A stretch of 64,000 nt of DNA from an uncultured Bacteroidota bacterium (GTDB lineage Bacteria > Bacteroidota > Bacteroidia > Flavobacteriales > Flavobacteriaceae): NCBI GenBank assembly GCA_902620455.1, contig CACNIG010000003.1, positions 62,001 to 126,000 on the forward strand, given 5' to 3'. The translations under genes and the position numbers were made by a program. Below, one piece after another: positions 31,480-40,220 of the stretch (the first letter of the stretch is position 1; every line of letters starts with the position of its first letter). Below the pieces are notes generated by a model that ran no database searches, had not been told where the DNA came from, and worked only from the letters and a program-made list of their open reading frames with translations.

Positions 31480-31896
31480 TTATTTATCAATAGTGAGTGT
31501 GGTTAGCTTTGCAAAAGAAATGTCTCTATTATTTTCATCAATAATTGATATTTTCCAGAGTTGCATTGTCCTACCCATGTGAATTGGAACTGCTTTTGCA
31601 AAAACAAATCCCTCACTAATTCCTCTAACATGATTTATTGATAGTTCAACTCCACGTAGAATTTGATTTTCTTTTTTTGAAAAAATAGCAGCAGCCGAAC
31701 TACCAACAGTTTCTGCTAAGGCAGCGGTAGCTCCACCATGAAGAACACCAGCAGGTTGATGATGAGCTGGTGTTACTTCCATTTTAGCTTCTAAATAATG
31801 TTCACCAACATCGATAAAAATAATTCCAAGCGTGGATACTAAAGTACCTTGACATCGTTTGTTTGCTTCATCAAGAATGAGATTTTTGTCAAACAA
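31480..31896 (-). CDS. Hotdog-fold thioesterase, MenI/YdiI-like (DHNA-CoA hydrolase candidate)
   Basis: The 138-residue protein is a PaaI-type hotdog domain. The active-site region HHQPAGVLHGGATAALAETV has the HGG and catalytic Glu of this group, followed by GVELSINHVRGISEGFV and KLTTLTI at the end. The pattern is very close to E. coli YdiI, which hydrolyses 1,4-dihydroxy-2-naphthoyl-CoA just before the MenA step. It lies between dnaK (2-base gap) and the PAS-UbiA gene (63-base gap). Inference: it acts in menaquinone synthesis with that neighbour. A general acyl-CoA thioesterase is the alternative. Confidence 0.8.
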   Translation of the reverse strand: MFDKNLILDEANKRCQGTLVSTLGIIFIDVGEHYLEAKMEVTPAHHQPAGVLHGGATAALAETVGSSAAAIFSKKENQILRGVELSINHVRGISEGFVFAKAVPIHMGRTMQLWKISIIDENNRDISFAKLTTLTIDK

Positions 31897-31898
31897 AA

Positions 31899-33806
31899 TT
31901 AATCTTCTTTAACCTCTTCGAAATCGACATCTTGTACATCATCCTTTGAATCTTTTGCAGATTCTTGAGCTGGATTATCACCGCCAGGTTGTGTTGCACC
32001 ATCTCCTTGAGCTTTGTACATTTCTTCTGATGCATTCTTCCATGCCTCATTTATAGTATTTAAAGCCTCATCTATTTTATCAAGATCCTTAGATTCGTGT
32101 GCTTTTTTTAAGTCTTCTAAAGAAGATTCAATAGGTTTCTTTTTATCATCAGATAATTTATCTCCAAACTCTTTTAATTGTTTCTCGGTTTGAAATATCA
32201 TTTGATCAGCACTGTTAAGCTTATCAACTTCTTCTTTTGCTTTTTGATCTGCATCAGCATTTGCTTCAGCATCTTTTTTCATTTTTTCAATTTCCTCTTC
32301 TGTTAAGCCTGAAGATGCCTCAATTCTAATATCTTGAGACTTATTAGTTGCTTTATCCAGAGCACTAACATTAATTATACCATTTGCATCTATATCAAAA
32401 GTTACCTCAATTTGTGGGACTCCTCTCGGTGATGGAGGAATGCCATCTAGATGAAATCTTCCAATAGTCTTATTATCTTTTGCCATTGGTCTTTCCCCTT
32501 GAAGAACATGAATCTCCACAGAAGGTTGGTTATCAGCTGCAGTTGAGAAGACTTGGGATTTTTTTGTTGGAATCGTAGTATTTGACTCAATTAATTTTGT
32601 CATAACATTACCCATTGTCTCAATTCCAAGTGATAATGGTGTTACATCAAGGAGTAAAACGTCTTCAACATCACCGGAGAGAACTCCTCCTTGAATAGCA
32701 GCACCAACTGCTACAACTTCGTCAGGATTCACTCCCTTAGATGGTTTTTTACCAAATAAAGCTTCAACTTCCTTTTGAATAATTGGTATTCTTGTAGAAC
32801 CTCCAACTAATATAACCTCATCAATATCCTTTTTTGTAAGACCTGCATCTTTAAGTGCTTTCTTAACTGGCTCCATTGATCTCTTAACAAGATCATCTGA
32901 AAGTTTTTCAAACTTAGCTCTTGTTAGGGTTGTAACAAGGTGTTTAGGACCAGAAGATGTAGCAGTTACATAAGGTAAATTAATTTCAGTTTGAGCAGAT
33001 GAAGAGAGTTCAATTTTAGCCTTTTCAGCAGCTTCTTTCAACCTTTGTAATGCCATAGAGTCTTCTCTCAAATCAATTTGCTCGTTTTTATTAAACTCTT
33101 CTGCTAGAAAGTCAATTATAACTTGATCAAAGTCATCACCTCCAAGATGAGTATCACCATTGGTTGACAATACTTCAAAAACTCCGTCACCAAGTTCAAG
33201 TATAGATATGTCAAATGTACCACCCCCTAGATCATAAACAGCAATTTTTTTATCCTTACCACCTTTATCCATTCCATACGCTAAAGCAGCAGCAGTTGGC
33301 TCATTTATAATTCTTTGAACTTTTAAGCCTGAAATTTCTCCAGCTTCTTTAGTAGCTTGTCTTTGAGAATCATTAAAATACGCAGGAACAGTTATAACTG
33401 CCTCCGTAACAGTTTGTCCTAAATAATCCTCAGCTGTTTTTTTCATTTTTTGAAGTACCATTGCAGATAATTCCTGGGGAGTATATAGTCTTCCATCAAT
33501 ATCAACTCTAGGTGTGTCATTATCTCCCTTGACTACTTTATATGCGACTGTTTTAACATCATTTGATGATTCACTAAATTTATTTCCCATAAATCTTTTT
33601 ACAGAAGCGATTGTTTTTTCTGGATTAGTAACAGCCTGCCTTTTTGCAGGATCCCCAACTTTTATTTCACCATCTTCAACAAATGCAATGACAGAGGGTG
33701 TAGTTCTTTTTCCTTCAGCGTTTGGTATTACAACTGGTTCACTACCCTCCATTACAGAGACACATGAATTTGTTGTTCCTAAATCAATTCCTATAATTTT
33801 ACTCAT
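31899..33806 (-). CDS. dnaK: Chaperone DnaK (Hsp70)
   Basis: DnaK is the ATP-driven Hsp70 chaperone. I place the start at the ATG at 33806 (635 residues, [20 protein letters not shown]). The frame can be extended to 33833, but the nine extra residues are not part of the family. Visible are the three ATPase signatures ([31 protein letters not shown]), the substrate-binding domain from about residue 390, and the acidic helical tail ending VDFEEVKED. No grpE or dnaJ is beside it, and no CIRCE element is visible upstream. The gene is divergent from panB. Confidence 0.97.
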   Translation of the reverse strand: MSKIIGIDLGTTNSCVSVMEGSEPVVIPNAEGKRTTPSVIAFVEDGEIKVGDPAKRQAVTNPEKTIASVKRFMGNKFSESSNDVKTVAYKVVKGDNDTPRVDIDGRLYTPQELSAMVLQKMKKTAEDYLGQTVTEAVITVPAYFNDSQRQATKEAGEISGLKVQRIINEPTAAALAYGMDKGGKDKKIAVYDLGGGTFDISILELGDGVFEVLSTNGDTHLGGDDFDQVIIDFLAEEFNKNEQIDLREDSMALQRLKEAAEKAKIELSSSAQTEINLPYVTATSSGPKHLVTTLTRAKFEKLSDDLVKRSMEPVKKALKDAGLTKKDIDEVILVGGSTRIPIIQKEVEALFGKKPSKGVNPDEVVAVGAAIQGGVLSGDVEDVLLLDVTPLSLGIETMGNVMTKLIESNTTIPTKKSQVFSTAADNQPSVEIHVLQGERPMAKDNKTIGRFHLDGIPPSPRGVPQIEVTFDIDANGIINVSALDKATNKSQDIRIEASSGLTEEEIEKMKKDAEANADADQKAKEEVDKLNSADQMIFQTEKQLKEFGDKLSDDKKKPIESSLEDLKKAHESKDLDKIDEALNTINEAWKNASEEMYKAQGDGATQPGGDNPAQESAKDSKDDVQDVDFEEVKED

Positions 33807-33855
33807 AATTACAATTTTACTTATAAATGACAACGATTATGCCAATTCAATTTAA

Positions 33856-33870
33856 ATGACATTATGTCAT
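33856..33870. repeat. Inverted repeat between dnaK and panB
   Basis: ATGACA-TTA-TGTCAT is a perfect 6-base-arm inverted repeat with a 3-base centre in the 108-base gap between two divergent genes. The bases TTATGTCATA (33862-33871) also occur in the palindrome upstream of ilvD (51111-51120). PanB uses 2-oxoisovalerate, a product of the ilv pathway, so a shared regulator is possible but only inferred. Confidence 0.35.
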
Positions 33871-33893
33871 ATAATTCATAACTTTATTTACAC

Positions 33894-33901
33894 TATTTTT
33901 G
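33894..33901 (+). promoter_or_regulatory. Candidate -7 element for panB
   Basis: TATTTTTG is an exact TANNTTTG match 13 bases before the panB ATG. No TTG sits at -33; the inverted repeat at 33856-33870 occupies that zone. Confidence 0.45.
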
Positions 33902-33914
33902 TTGAAAATTTGAG

Positions 33915-34730
33915 ATGGCAAATGAAATAAATCCAGGCAGAGTAACAATTAAAGTACTCGAGCAGATGAAAAATAATGGTGAGAAGATATCAATGCTTAC
34001 TGCCTATGACTATAGTTTTGCAAAAATTATTGATCAGGCAGGTATTGATATAATTTTAGTTGGAGATTCTGCATCAAATGTTATGGCAGGTCATGAAACG
34101 ACACTGCCAATTACTTTGGATCAAATGGTTTATCATGCTAGTTCGGTTATAAGAGCTGTAAAGAGAGCACTTGTTGTTGTAGATCTTCCTTTTGGTACAT
34201 ACCAGTCAGATTCTCAGGAAGCATTAAAATCTGCAATAAGAATAATGAAAGAATCTGGTGCTCATGCTGTAAAACTTGAGGGGGGATATCAAGCTAAAGA
34301 TTCAATAGAAAGAATTATCCAAGCTGGAATTCCTGTAATGGGTCATTTAGGTCTAACACCTCAATCTATATACAAGTTTGGAACATATGAAGTCAGAGCA
34401 AAAAATAAGAAAGAAGCAGATACATTATTAAATGACGCATTAATGCTTGAAGAGGTTGGTTGTTTCTCTGTTTTATTAGAAAAAATACCAAATGCACTTT
34501 CAAAAAAGGTTTCTTCAAAATTAACAGTTCCAATTATTGGAATTGGTGCAGGAAGTGATGTAGATGGTCAGGTTCTTGTATTACAAGATATGCTTGGTAT
34601 GAACAAAGACTTTAGTCCAAGGTTCTTAAGAAGATATCTTGATATGAACACTTTAATTTGTGAAGCTGTAAAAAAATATTCAAAAGATATAAAAGAAGGA
34701 AACTTTCCAAACAAAGAAGAACAGTATTAA
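33915..34730 (+). CDS. panB: 3-methyl-2-oxobutanoate hydroxymethyltransferase
   Basis: PanB adds a hydroxymethyl group from methylene-tetrahydrofolate to 2-oxoisovalerate, the first committed step to pantothenate. The 271-residue protein has the metal-binding region [20 protein letters not shown] (D51), [29 protein letters not shown] and the C-terminal IPIIGIGAG, read here as [21 protein letters not shown]. The TTG-started rluA gene follows after one base. Pantothenate feeds the CoA genes coaBC and coaE at the start of the window. Confidence 0.96.
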   Translation: MANEINPGRVTIKVLEQMKNNGEKISMLTAYDYSFAKIIDQAGIDIILVGDSASNVMAGHETTLPITLDQMVYHASSVIRAVKRALVVVDLPFGTYQSDSQEALKSAIRIMKESGAHAVKLEGGYQAKDSIERIIQAGIPVMGHLGLTPQSIYKFGTYEVRAKNKKEADTLLNDALMLEEVGCFSVLLEKIPNALSKKVSSKLTVPIIGIGAGSDVDGQVLVLQDMLGMNKDFSPRFLRRYLDMNTLICEAVKKYSKDIKEGNFPNKEEQY

Positions 34731-34731
34731 T

Positions 34732-35418
34732 TTGAAATTTCAGAGTTCAGATATTCTCTTTGAAGATAATCACTTGATTATTGTAAATAAAAAATGTGGA
34801 GTTCTTGTCCAAGGAGATAAAACAGGTGACACTCCACTTCTTGAACTTGTAAAATCATATATTAAAAATAAATACAATAAAACAGGTAATGTATTTTTAG
34901 GACTTGTAAATAGAATTGATAGACCTGTATCTGGTATTGTAATATTTGCAAGGACAAGTAAAGCATTATCCAGGATGAACAATAAATTAAAGAACAGACA
35001 AATTAGAAAGCTATATTGGCTATTTATATCAAATAAGTTTAAAACAAATGAAGGTAATATTGAAGGCTGGTTTAAAAAAAATAAAAAAATAAATAAATCT
35101 TTCTTTTCCAAAGAAGAGGTAAAAAATTCAAAGTACGGTTCATTGAAGTATAGAATAATTGAAAAACTTGAAAAATATATAAAAATTGAGGTAGATCTTG
35201 AGACAGGAAGACATCATCAAATAAGATGTAGTTTCTCTGAAATTGGATTTCCAATATTGGGAGACTTAAAATATGGCTCGAAAAGGTCTGTAAAAGATGG
35301 TGGAATTTATCTTCATTCAAGAGAAGTTAATTTTATACATCCTGTAACAAAAAAAAAAATTATTATAACGGCTGAGCCACCTAGATTAGGACTGTGGTCT
35401 GCTTCTCCTTTCGATTAA
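34732..35418 (+). CDS. RluA-family RNA pseudouridine synthase
   Basis: The 228-residue protein has the RluA catalytic motif as NRIDRPVSGIVIFAR, with catalytic D63. The later blocks LETGRHHQIRCSFSEIGFPI and GDLKYG place the enzyme in the C/D group without an S4 domain. It isomerises uridines in rRNA or tRNA; the exact site is not predictable. The start is TTG at 34732 right after the panB stop, and no ATG fits. Its last 38 bases overlap the convergent gene at 35381. Confidence 0.88.
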   Translation: MKFQSSDILFEDNHLIIVNKKCGVLVQGDKTGDTPLLELVKSYIKNKYNKTGNVFLGLVNRIDRPVSGIVIFARTSKALSRMNNKLKNRQIRKLYWLFISNKFKTNEGNIEGWFKKNKKINKSFFSKEEVKNSKYGSLKYRIIEKLEKYIKIEVDLETGRHHQIRCSFSEIGFPILGDLKYGSKRSVKDGGIYLHSREVNFIHPVTKKKIIITAEPPRLGLWSASPFD

Positions 35419-36952
35419 TATGTAATGCCTTTTCTTTAATTATGTCTGCTACAGGCTTATTATTTATTTTACTCTCAAGCCACGATATAATATCTAGATA
35501 TAAAAAAGCTCTTTTTTCATATGGATCATCTTCAAATTTTTTTAACTCTGAATGGAGGCTTCTTAAAAATCCTTTAATTTCTCCAGGATAAATGTTTTCT
35601 AATCCATTTAAATACTTAAGTATTGTTTTTTGTACCTCATGAAGGTCATTCATCTTGTCAAGATAGTTATATGTCTCCCTTATAATTTTATCTAAGTTAT
35701 AATCACGACCAGCTTCCCAGTGAGCAATTAGATTTAAAATTCTTGTAAAACATTGAAGGTCCTCCCTCATCTTAATATTTTTATTAATCATAATCATGTT
35801 TACATATTTTATACAATTATCATAGTCATTAACTGTAAAATACATACATGCAATTTTAAAATATAAAAGCATTATATGATGATGATCGATAAAATTTTTA
35901 TTTATCTCAATACCTACAAGAACTTCTGGAATAATTTTCAAGGATTCTTTAAAATCACCCTCTAAAACATGTAGATTAAATAGATTATTATACTTGTAAA
36001 TGAATATTAAAGCATTTAAATTCTGATTTTTTGGAAATGATTTGTCTTCAACAACATTAATTAGATCATTTAATCTATATTTAAATTTAGAAGGATACTT
36101 AATTAGAGCAAGGGCTTCCAGTAGAAAGTTGTAACCTTTTAAATAAAAAACAGGGTGTATTCCAATCATTTCAGGTGACCTATTAAAGGTATCTATCCAC
36201 TTTGAAGCATATTTATAGCTAGACAAAAAATCTTGAATTAAAAGACTGTACCAAACCCAAATTTGATAATATATCAGAGTTTCTCTGAATCCTAATTCAC
36301 TAATTTTAAAGCTTTTAATTTTCTGTTTGAAAAATTTTTTTATCTCTTTGGACTCATCGTCACTCTTTGCATAACCTGCCTTAATAAGTTTTTCATAAAG
36401 TTGTAATGAGATATTTGATAGATTACTATAAATTTCATTTTGTTCACGTAGATGATTAGTTTGAGAAACTAGTTCATTTGTTCTATTACTTAGACTTCTT
36501 GTTACATATAGAGACTCAATTAATTTTTCAAATTCGACTATTTCGTAAGCTGAGGCATTTTCGTCATATTTTAACGCAAATGATTTAGCCTTGTCAAGAA
36601 TTTTCAAACTTTGCTTATATAACCCTTTTTGGTATAAAATAGTAGCAAAATCAATTTGACCTCTAATATGAAGTTTAACGTTTTTGTGTTGAGGATTTAA
36701 TCTTAAACTAATTAATATCTGTTTGTATAAATGTGCCTTAAGATTCGAAAGTTGAAGCTTTGATACAATTTTTTTCTTTAAAATTAAATCTTCATTGTAA
36801 AAGTCCATTTTATCTAAAAGATTGAATAATTTTAAAAATTTAGAGTCTTCATTTGAATCCATTCTACCTACGTATAGTTTAAATTGTCTCTTCTCAGACT
36901 TTGTTAAAGATTTAATAAGAACAAATAAATTATCTTTTAACTGATTAGTCAT
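35381..36952 (-). CDS. Conserved helical-repeat protein of unknown function
   Basis: The 523-residue protein has no signal peptide or membrane segment and is rich in Lys, Leu, Ile and Tyr. It starts MTNQLKDNLFVLIKSLTKSE and reads as alpha-helical throughout, with TPR-like pieces (GQIDFATILYQKGLYKQSLKILDKA; KIACMYFTVNDYDNCIKYVN). I recall similar proteins of about 520 residues in flavobacteria, without a known role. It is divergent from leuA and overlaps the rluA end by 38 bases. A scaffold or protein-binding role would fit the repeats, but nothing shows it. Confidence 0.75.
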   Translation of the reverse strand: MTNQLKDNLFVLIKSLTKSEKRQFKLYVGRMDSNEDSKFLKLFNLLDKMDFYNEDLILKKKIVSKLQLSNLKAHLYKQILISLRLNPQHKNVKLHIRGQIDFATILYQKGLYKQSLKILDKAKSFALKYDENASAYEIVEFEKLIESLYVTRSLSNRTNELVSQTNHLREQNEIYSNLSNISLQLYEKLIKAGYAKSDDESKEIKKFFKQKIKSFKISELGFRETLIYYQIWVWYSLLIQDFLSSYKYASKWIDTFNRSPEMIGIHPVFYLKGYNFLLEALALIKYPSKFKYRLNDLINVVEDKSFPKNQNLNALIFIYKYNNLFNLHVLEGDFKESLKIIPEVLVGIEINKNFIDHHHIMLLYFKIACMYFTVNDYDNCIKYVNMIMINKNIKMREDLQCFTRILNLIAHWEAGRDYNLDKIIRETYNYLDKMNDLHEVQKTILKYLNGLENIYPGEIKGFLRSLHSELKKFEDDPYEKRAFLYLDIISWLESKINNKPVADIIKEKALHINRKEKQTTVLI

Positions 36953-36972
36953 TGTATATATTTTTTATTAAA

Positions 36973-37023
36973 ATGTTAGTTTTCAATTGTTTAAGAATAA
37001 ATTACGTATCTAGAACATTGTAA
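36973..37023 (+). other. Possible leader peptide reading frame before leuA
   Basis: A 16-codon frame, MLVFNCLRINYVSRTL, lies 55 bases before leuA and contains three Leu, two Val and one Ile codon. Amino-acid operons can be controlled by ribosome stalling on such leaders. However, no ribosome-binding site or strong terminator hairpin is visible, and these codons are common in AT-rich DNA. Low confidence. Confidence 0.2.
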
Positions 37024-37030
37024 AATTAAT

Positions 37031-37067
37031 ATACTTTTTTTTAAGTATCACTATTATTAGTAATAAT
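37031..37067 (+). promoter_or_regulatory. Two inverted repeats upstream of leuA
   Basis: ATACTT-TTTTTT-AAGTAT (37031-37048) is followed at once by ATTATTA-G-TAATAAT (37053-37067), a perfect palindrome with 7-base arms, ending 10 bases before the leuA ATG. A near-consensus -7 (TACTTTTT, 37032-37039) overlaps the first. An operator for the leu operon is plausible. Both are almost all A+T, so chance is a real alternative. Confidence 0.35.
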
Positions 37068-37077
37068 TTAGTGTATA

Positions 37078-38238
37078 ATGAAAAACCAAGTCAAAATATT
37101 TGATACTACGTTAAGAGACGGTGAACAGGTACCAGGATGCAAGCTTGATACGAAAAGTAAATTAATTTTAGCTGAAAAAATTGATATGCTAGGTGTCGAT
37201 ATTATTGAAGCTGGTTTTCCTATTTCCAGTCCTGGAGATTTCAAATCGGTAGTTGAAATTTCAAAGATAATAGAGAATGCATCTGTTTGCGCTCTCAGTC
37301 GCGCTAATGAAAAAGATATAGATGTTGCTGCCGAATCACTTAAACATGCAAAAAAACCAAGGATTCATACTGGAATTGGAACATCTGAAATTCATATCAA
37401 ACATAAATTTAATTCAAATAAAGACTCTATTATTGATATTGCAAAAAAAGCAGTTTCTCACGCAAAAAAATATGTAGAGGATATTGAATTTTACGCTGAA
37501 GATGCTGGCAGAACAGAAAATGATTTTCTTGCAAAAGTATGTGAGGAAGTTATAAAATCTGGCGCAACTGTCTTAAATATTCCTGACACGACTGGTTATT
37601 GCCTACCAAGTGAATATGGTGAAAAAATTAAATATTTAATTGAAAATGTTAAGGGTGTTGATAAAGTTACGATTTCATGTCATTGTCACAACGATTTAGG
37701 ATTAGCAACAGCAAATTCAATTTATGGAGTCTTAAATGGTGCTAGACAAGTTGAATGTACAATAAACGGCATTGGAGAAAGAGCTGGGAATACATCTCTC
37801 GAAGAGGTTGTAATGATTTTGAGACAGCATTCAGACTTGAACTTTGATACAAATATAAATTCTAAACTCTTAAATGGAACAAGTCAGAAGGTTTCAGAGC
37901 TTATGGGAATGCCAGTGCAACCTAATAAAGCCATAGTAGGATCTAATGCTTTTGCACATAGCTCAGGAATACATCAAGATGGAGTCATTAAGAAAAGGGA
38001 AACTTATGAAATAATAGATCCAATTGAAGTGGGTGTCAATAAATCATCAATCGTTTTAACTGCTAGAAGTGGTAGAGCTGCTCTTGCGTTTAGAATGAAA
38101 GAGTTTGGAGTTAATCTTACCAAAAAAGAGTTAGATGATGTTTACGGAGAATTTTTAGTTGTTGCAGATAAAAAGAAGGAGGTAACTGACTCAGATTTTC
38201 CATCAATACTGCAGAAAAAAAATATTAGCTATGGGTAA
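37078..38238 (+). CDS. leuA: 2-isopropylmalate synthase, short form without regulatory domain
   Basis: LeuA condenses acetyl-CoA with 2-oxoisovalerate, the first step of leucine synthesis. The 386-residue protein has the HMGL-like TIM barrel with [13 protein letters not shown], the metal-binding HCHNDLGLA and [13 protein letters not shown]. It stops after the linker and lacks the C-terminal LeuA allosteric domain of the roughly 520-residue E. coli enzyme. Feedback inhibition by leucine through that domain is therefore not expected. It overlaps leuC by 8 bases. A related protein with a regulatory domain is encoded three genes later. Confidence 0.92.
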   Translation: MKNQVKIFDTTLRDGEQVPGCKLDTKSKLILAEKIDMLGVDIIEAGFPISSPGDFKSVVEISKIIENASVCALSRANEKDIDVAAESLKHAKKPRIHTGIGTSEIHIKHKFNSNKDSIIDIAKKAVSHAKKYVEDIEFYAEDAGRTENDFLAKVCEEVIKSGATVLNIPDTTGYCLPSEYGEKIKYLIENVKGVDKVTISCHCHNDLGLATANSIYGVLNGARQVECTINGIGERAGNTSLEEVVMILRQHSDLNFDTNINSKLLNGTSQKVSELMGMPVQPNKAIVGSNAFAHSSGIHQDGVIKKRETYEIIDPIEVGVNKSSIVLTARSGRAALAFRMKEFGVNLTKKELDDVYGEFLVVADKKKEVTDSDFPSILQKKNISYG

Positions 38239-39622
38239 AACACTTTTTGATAAAGTTTGGGATTCTCATGTAATTGAAAGAATTGAAGATGGGCCTGATG
38301 TTCTATTTATAGACAAACACTTTATACATGAAGTTACCAGTCCAGTTGCATTTGTTGGACTAAAAAATAGAAATCTAAAAGTTATGTATCCCCATAGAAC
38401 TTTTGCTACAGCTGATCATAACACTCCAACAATTAATCAACATTTACCCATTAAAGATAGACTTTCAGCAATGCAAGTAAAGACACTGGAAAAAAATTGT
38501 AATGAACACGGTATTGATTTCTGGGGACTTGGTCATAAAAAAAATGGAATTGTACATGTAATTGGACCAGAAAATGGAATCACACAACCTGGCTTAACAA
38601 TTGTATGCGGAGACTCACACACATCAACACATGGTGCTTTTGGTGCAATTGCTTTTGGTATTGGAACCTCAGAGGTTGAGATGGTCTTGGCTTGTCAAAC
38701 AATAATGCAACAGAAACCAATGAAAATGAAAATTAACGTAGATGGTAAACTTTCTCCCAATGTTACTCCAAAGGATGTCGCAATTTATATTATTTCAAAG
38801 TTATCCTCTTCAGGTGCTACTGGATATTTTGTTGAATATGCTGGAAGTGTATTTAAGAATATGACTATGGAAGGAAGAATGACAGTTTGCAATTTAAGTA
38901 TAGAAATGGGGGCTCGCGGAGGAATGATTGCACCAGACGATAAGACATTTGATTATATAGAAGGAAGAGAGTATGCTCCAAAAGGTGATGAATGGACTAA
39001 AGCAGTTAATTATTGGAAGACATTAAAAACTGATAAAGATGCAATTTTTGATAAGGAATACAATTTTAAAGCTGATGAAATTGAACCTATGATTACTTAT
39101 GGAACTAATCCTGGAATGGCAATACCAATTTCAAAGTCAATTCCAAAAGCCAATAAATCTGAATCTAAATCATCTTATCAGAAAGCTTTAGATTATATGG
39201 AATTTAATGAGGGTGATAGAATGATTGGTAAAAAAATAGATTATGTTTTTTTGGGTAGTTGCACAAATGGCAGAATTGAAGATTTTAGAACTTTTGCTAG
39301 TATAATTAAGGGTAGAAAAAAATCAAGCAATGTTAACGCATGGCTTGTACCAGGATCTCATAAAGTACTAAAAAGTATAAGAGATGAGGGAATACTTGAT
39401 ATTCTTACTGAGTCAGGATTTAAACTAAGAGAACCTGGTTGCTCTGCATGTTTAGCTATGAATGATGATAAAATCCCAAAAGGAAAATATGCAGTAAGTA
39501 CAACTAATAGAAATTTTGAAGGAAGACAAGGGCCAGGCGCGAGGACACTTTTAGCAAGTCCTCTTGTAGCTGCAGCAACAGCTATAACTGGTGAGATAAC
39601 TGATCCAAGAGATATTATATAA
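38231..39622 (+). CDS. leuC: 3-isopropylmalate dehydratase large subunit
   Basis: LeuC with LeuD isomerises 2- to 3-isopropylmalate and can often act on citramalate too. The 463-residue protein is an aconitase-type 4Fe-4S enzyme; cluster ligands are in [11 protein letters not shown] and [30 protein letters not shown] and [14 protein letters not shown] are also typical. It lies between leuA and leuD, one base before leuD. Confidence 0.96.
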   Translation: MGKTLFDKVWDSHVIERIEDGPDVLFIDKHFIHEVTSPVAFVGLKNRNLKVMYPHRTFATADHNTPTINQHLPIKDRLSAMQVKTLEKNCNEHGIDFWGLGHKKNGIVHVIGPENGITQPGLTIVCGDSHTSTHGAFGAIAFGIGTSEVEMVLACQTIMQQKPMKMKINVDGKLSPNVTPKDVAIYIISKLSSSGATGYFVEYAGSVFKNMTMEGRMTVCNLSIEMGARGGMIAPDDKTFDYIEGREYAPKGDEWTKAVNYWKTLKTDKDAIFDKEYNFKADEIEPMITYGTNPGMAIPISKSIPKANKSESKSSYQKALDYMEFNEGDRMIGKKIDYVFLGSCTNGRIEDFRTFASIIKGRKKSSNVNAWLVPGSHKVLKSIRDEGILDILTESGFKLREPGCSACLAMNDDKIPKGKYAVSTTNRNFEGRQGPGARTLLASPLVAAATAITGEITDPRDII

Positions 39623-39623
39623 T

Positions 39624-40220
39624 ATGGCTTACGAAAAATTTAATATATTAAACAGTACTGCTGTTCCTTTAAATATTGACAATGTTGATACAGATCAAAT
39701 AATACCTGCTAGGTTTCTTAAAGCTACAGAAAGAAAAGGATTTGGTGATAATCTTTTTAGAGATTGGAGATATAATTCGGATAATACATTAGTAGATTCA
39801 TTTCCCTTAAACAATAAAAAATATGAAGGAAAAATTTTAGTTGCTGGTAAAAATTTTGGTTGCGGCTCATCAAGAGAGCATGCTGTTTGGGCAATTTATG
39901 ACTATGGGTTCAGAGCAGTTGTGTCTAGCTTCTTTGCTGATATATTTAAAAATAATTGTTTAAATATTGGAGTATTACCAGTTCAAGTTAGTGAGTCATT
40001 TTTATCAGAAATTTTTTCAGAAATTGATAAAAATTCCAAAAATGTATTTGAAATAAATTTAGACAATCAGGAATTTAAAATTAAAAGTTCTAGTAAAAAG
40101 GAGAAATTTAAAATTAGCACCTATAAAAAAAGTAATATGTCAAATGGTTTTGATGATATTGATTATCTCATTAACAAAAAAGATCAAATTTCAGCTTTTG
40201 CAAATAAATTAAGATACTAA
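39624..40220 (+). CDS. leuD: 3-isopropylmalate dehydratase small subunit
   Basis: The 198-residue small subunit supplies the swivel domain for LeuC. It has DNVDTDQIIPARFLK and the signature GKNFGCGSSREHAVWAI. Its stop codon overlaps the ATG of the next gene by one base, so the products are likely made together. Confidence 0.96.
   Translation: MAYEKFNILNSTAVPLNIDNVDTDQIIPARFLKATERKGFGDNLFRDWRYNSDNTLVDSFPLNNKKYEGKILVAGKNFGCGSSREHAVWAIYDYGFRAVVSSFFADIFKNNCLNIGVLPVQVSESFLSEIFSEIDKNSKNVFEINLDNQEFKIKSSSKKEKFKISTYKKSNMSNGFDDIDYLINKKDQISAFANKLRY

Noticed and set aside
33807-33833. Nine-residue N-terminal extension of DnaK
   Set aside because: Hsp70 proteins begin at the residues just before GIDLGTTNS; the extension is not conserved, so the start at 33806 is used.
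33514-33855. 113-codon open frame opposite dnaK
   Set aside because: Antisense to the most conserved ATPase part of dnaK; no family likeness.
33807-33914. CIRCE (HrcA) element upstream of dnaK
   Set aside because: The inverted repeat present (ATGACA-TTA-TGTCAT) does not resemble TTAGCACTC-N9-GAGTGCTAA, and grpE/hrcA are not adjacent.
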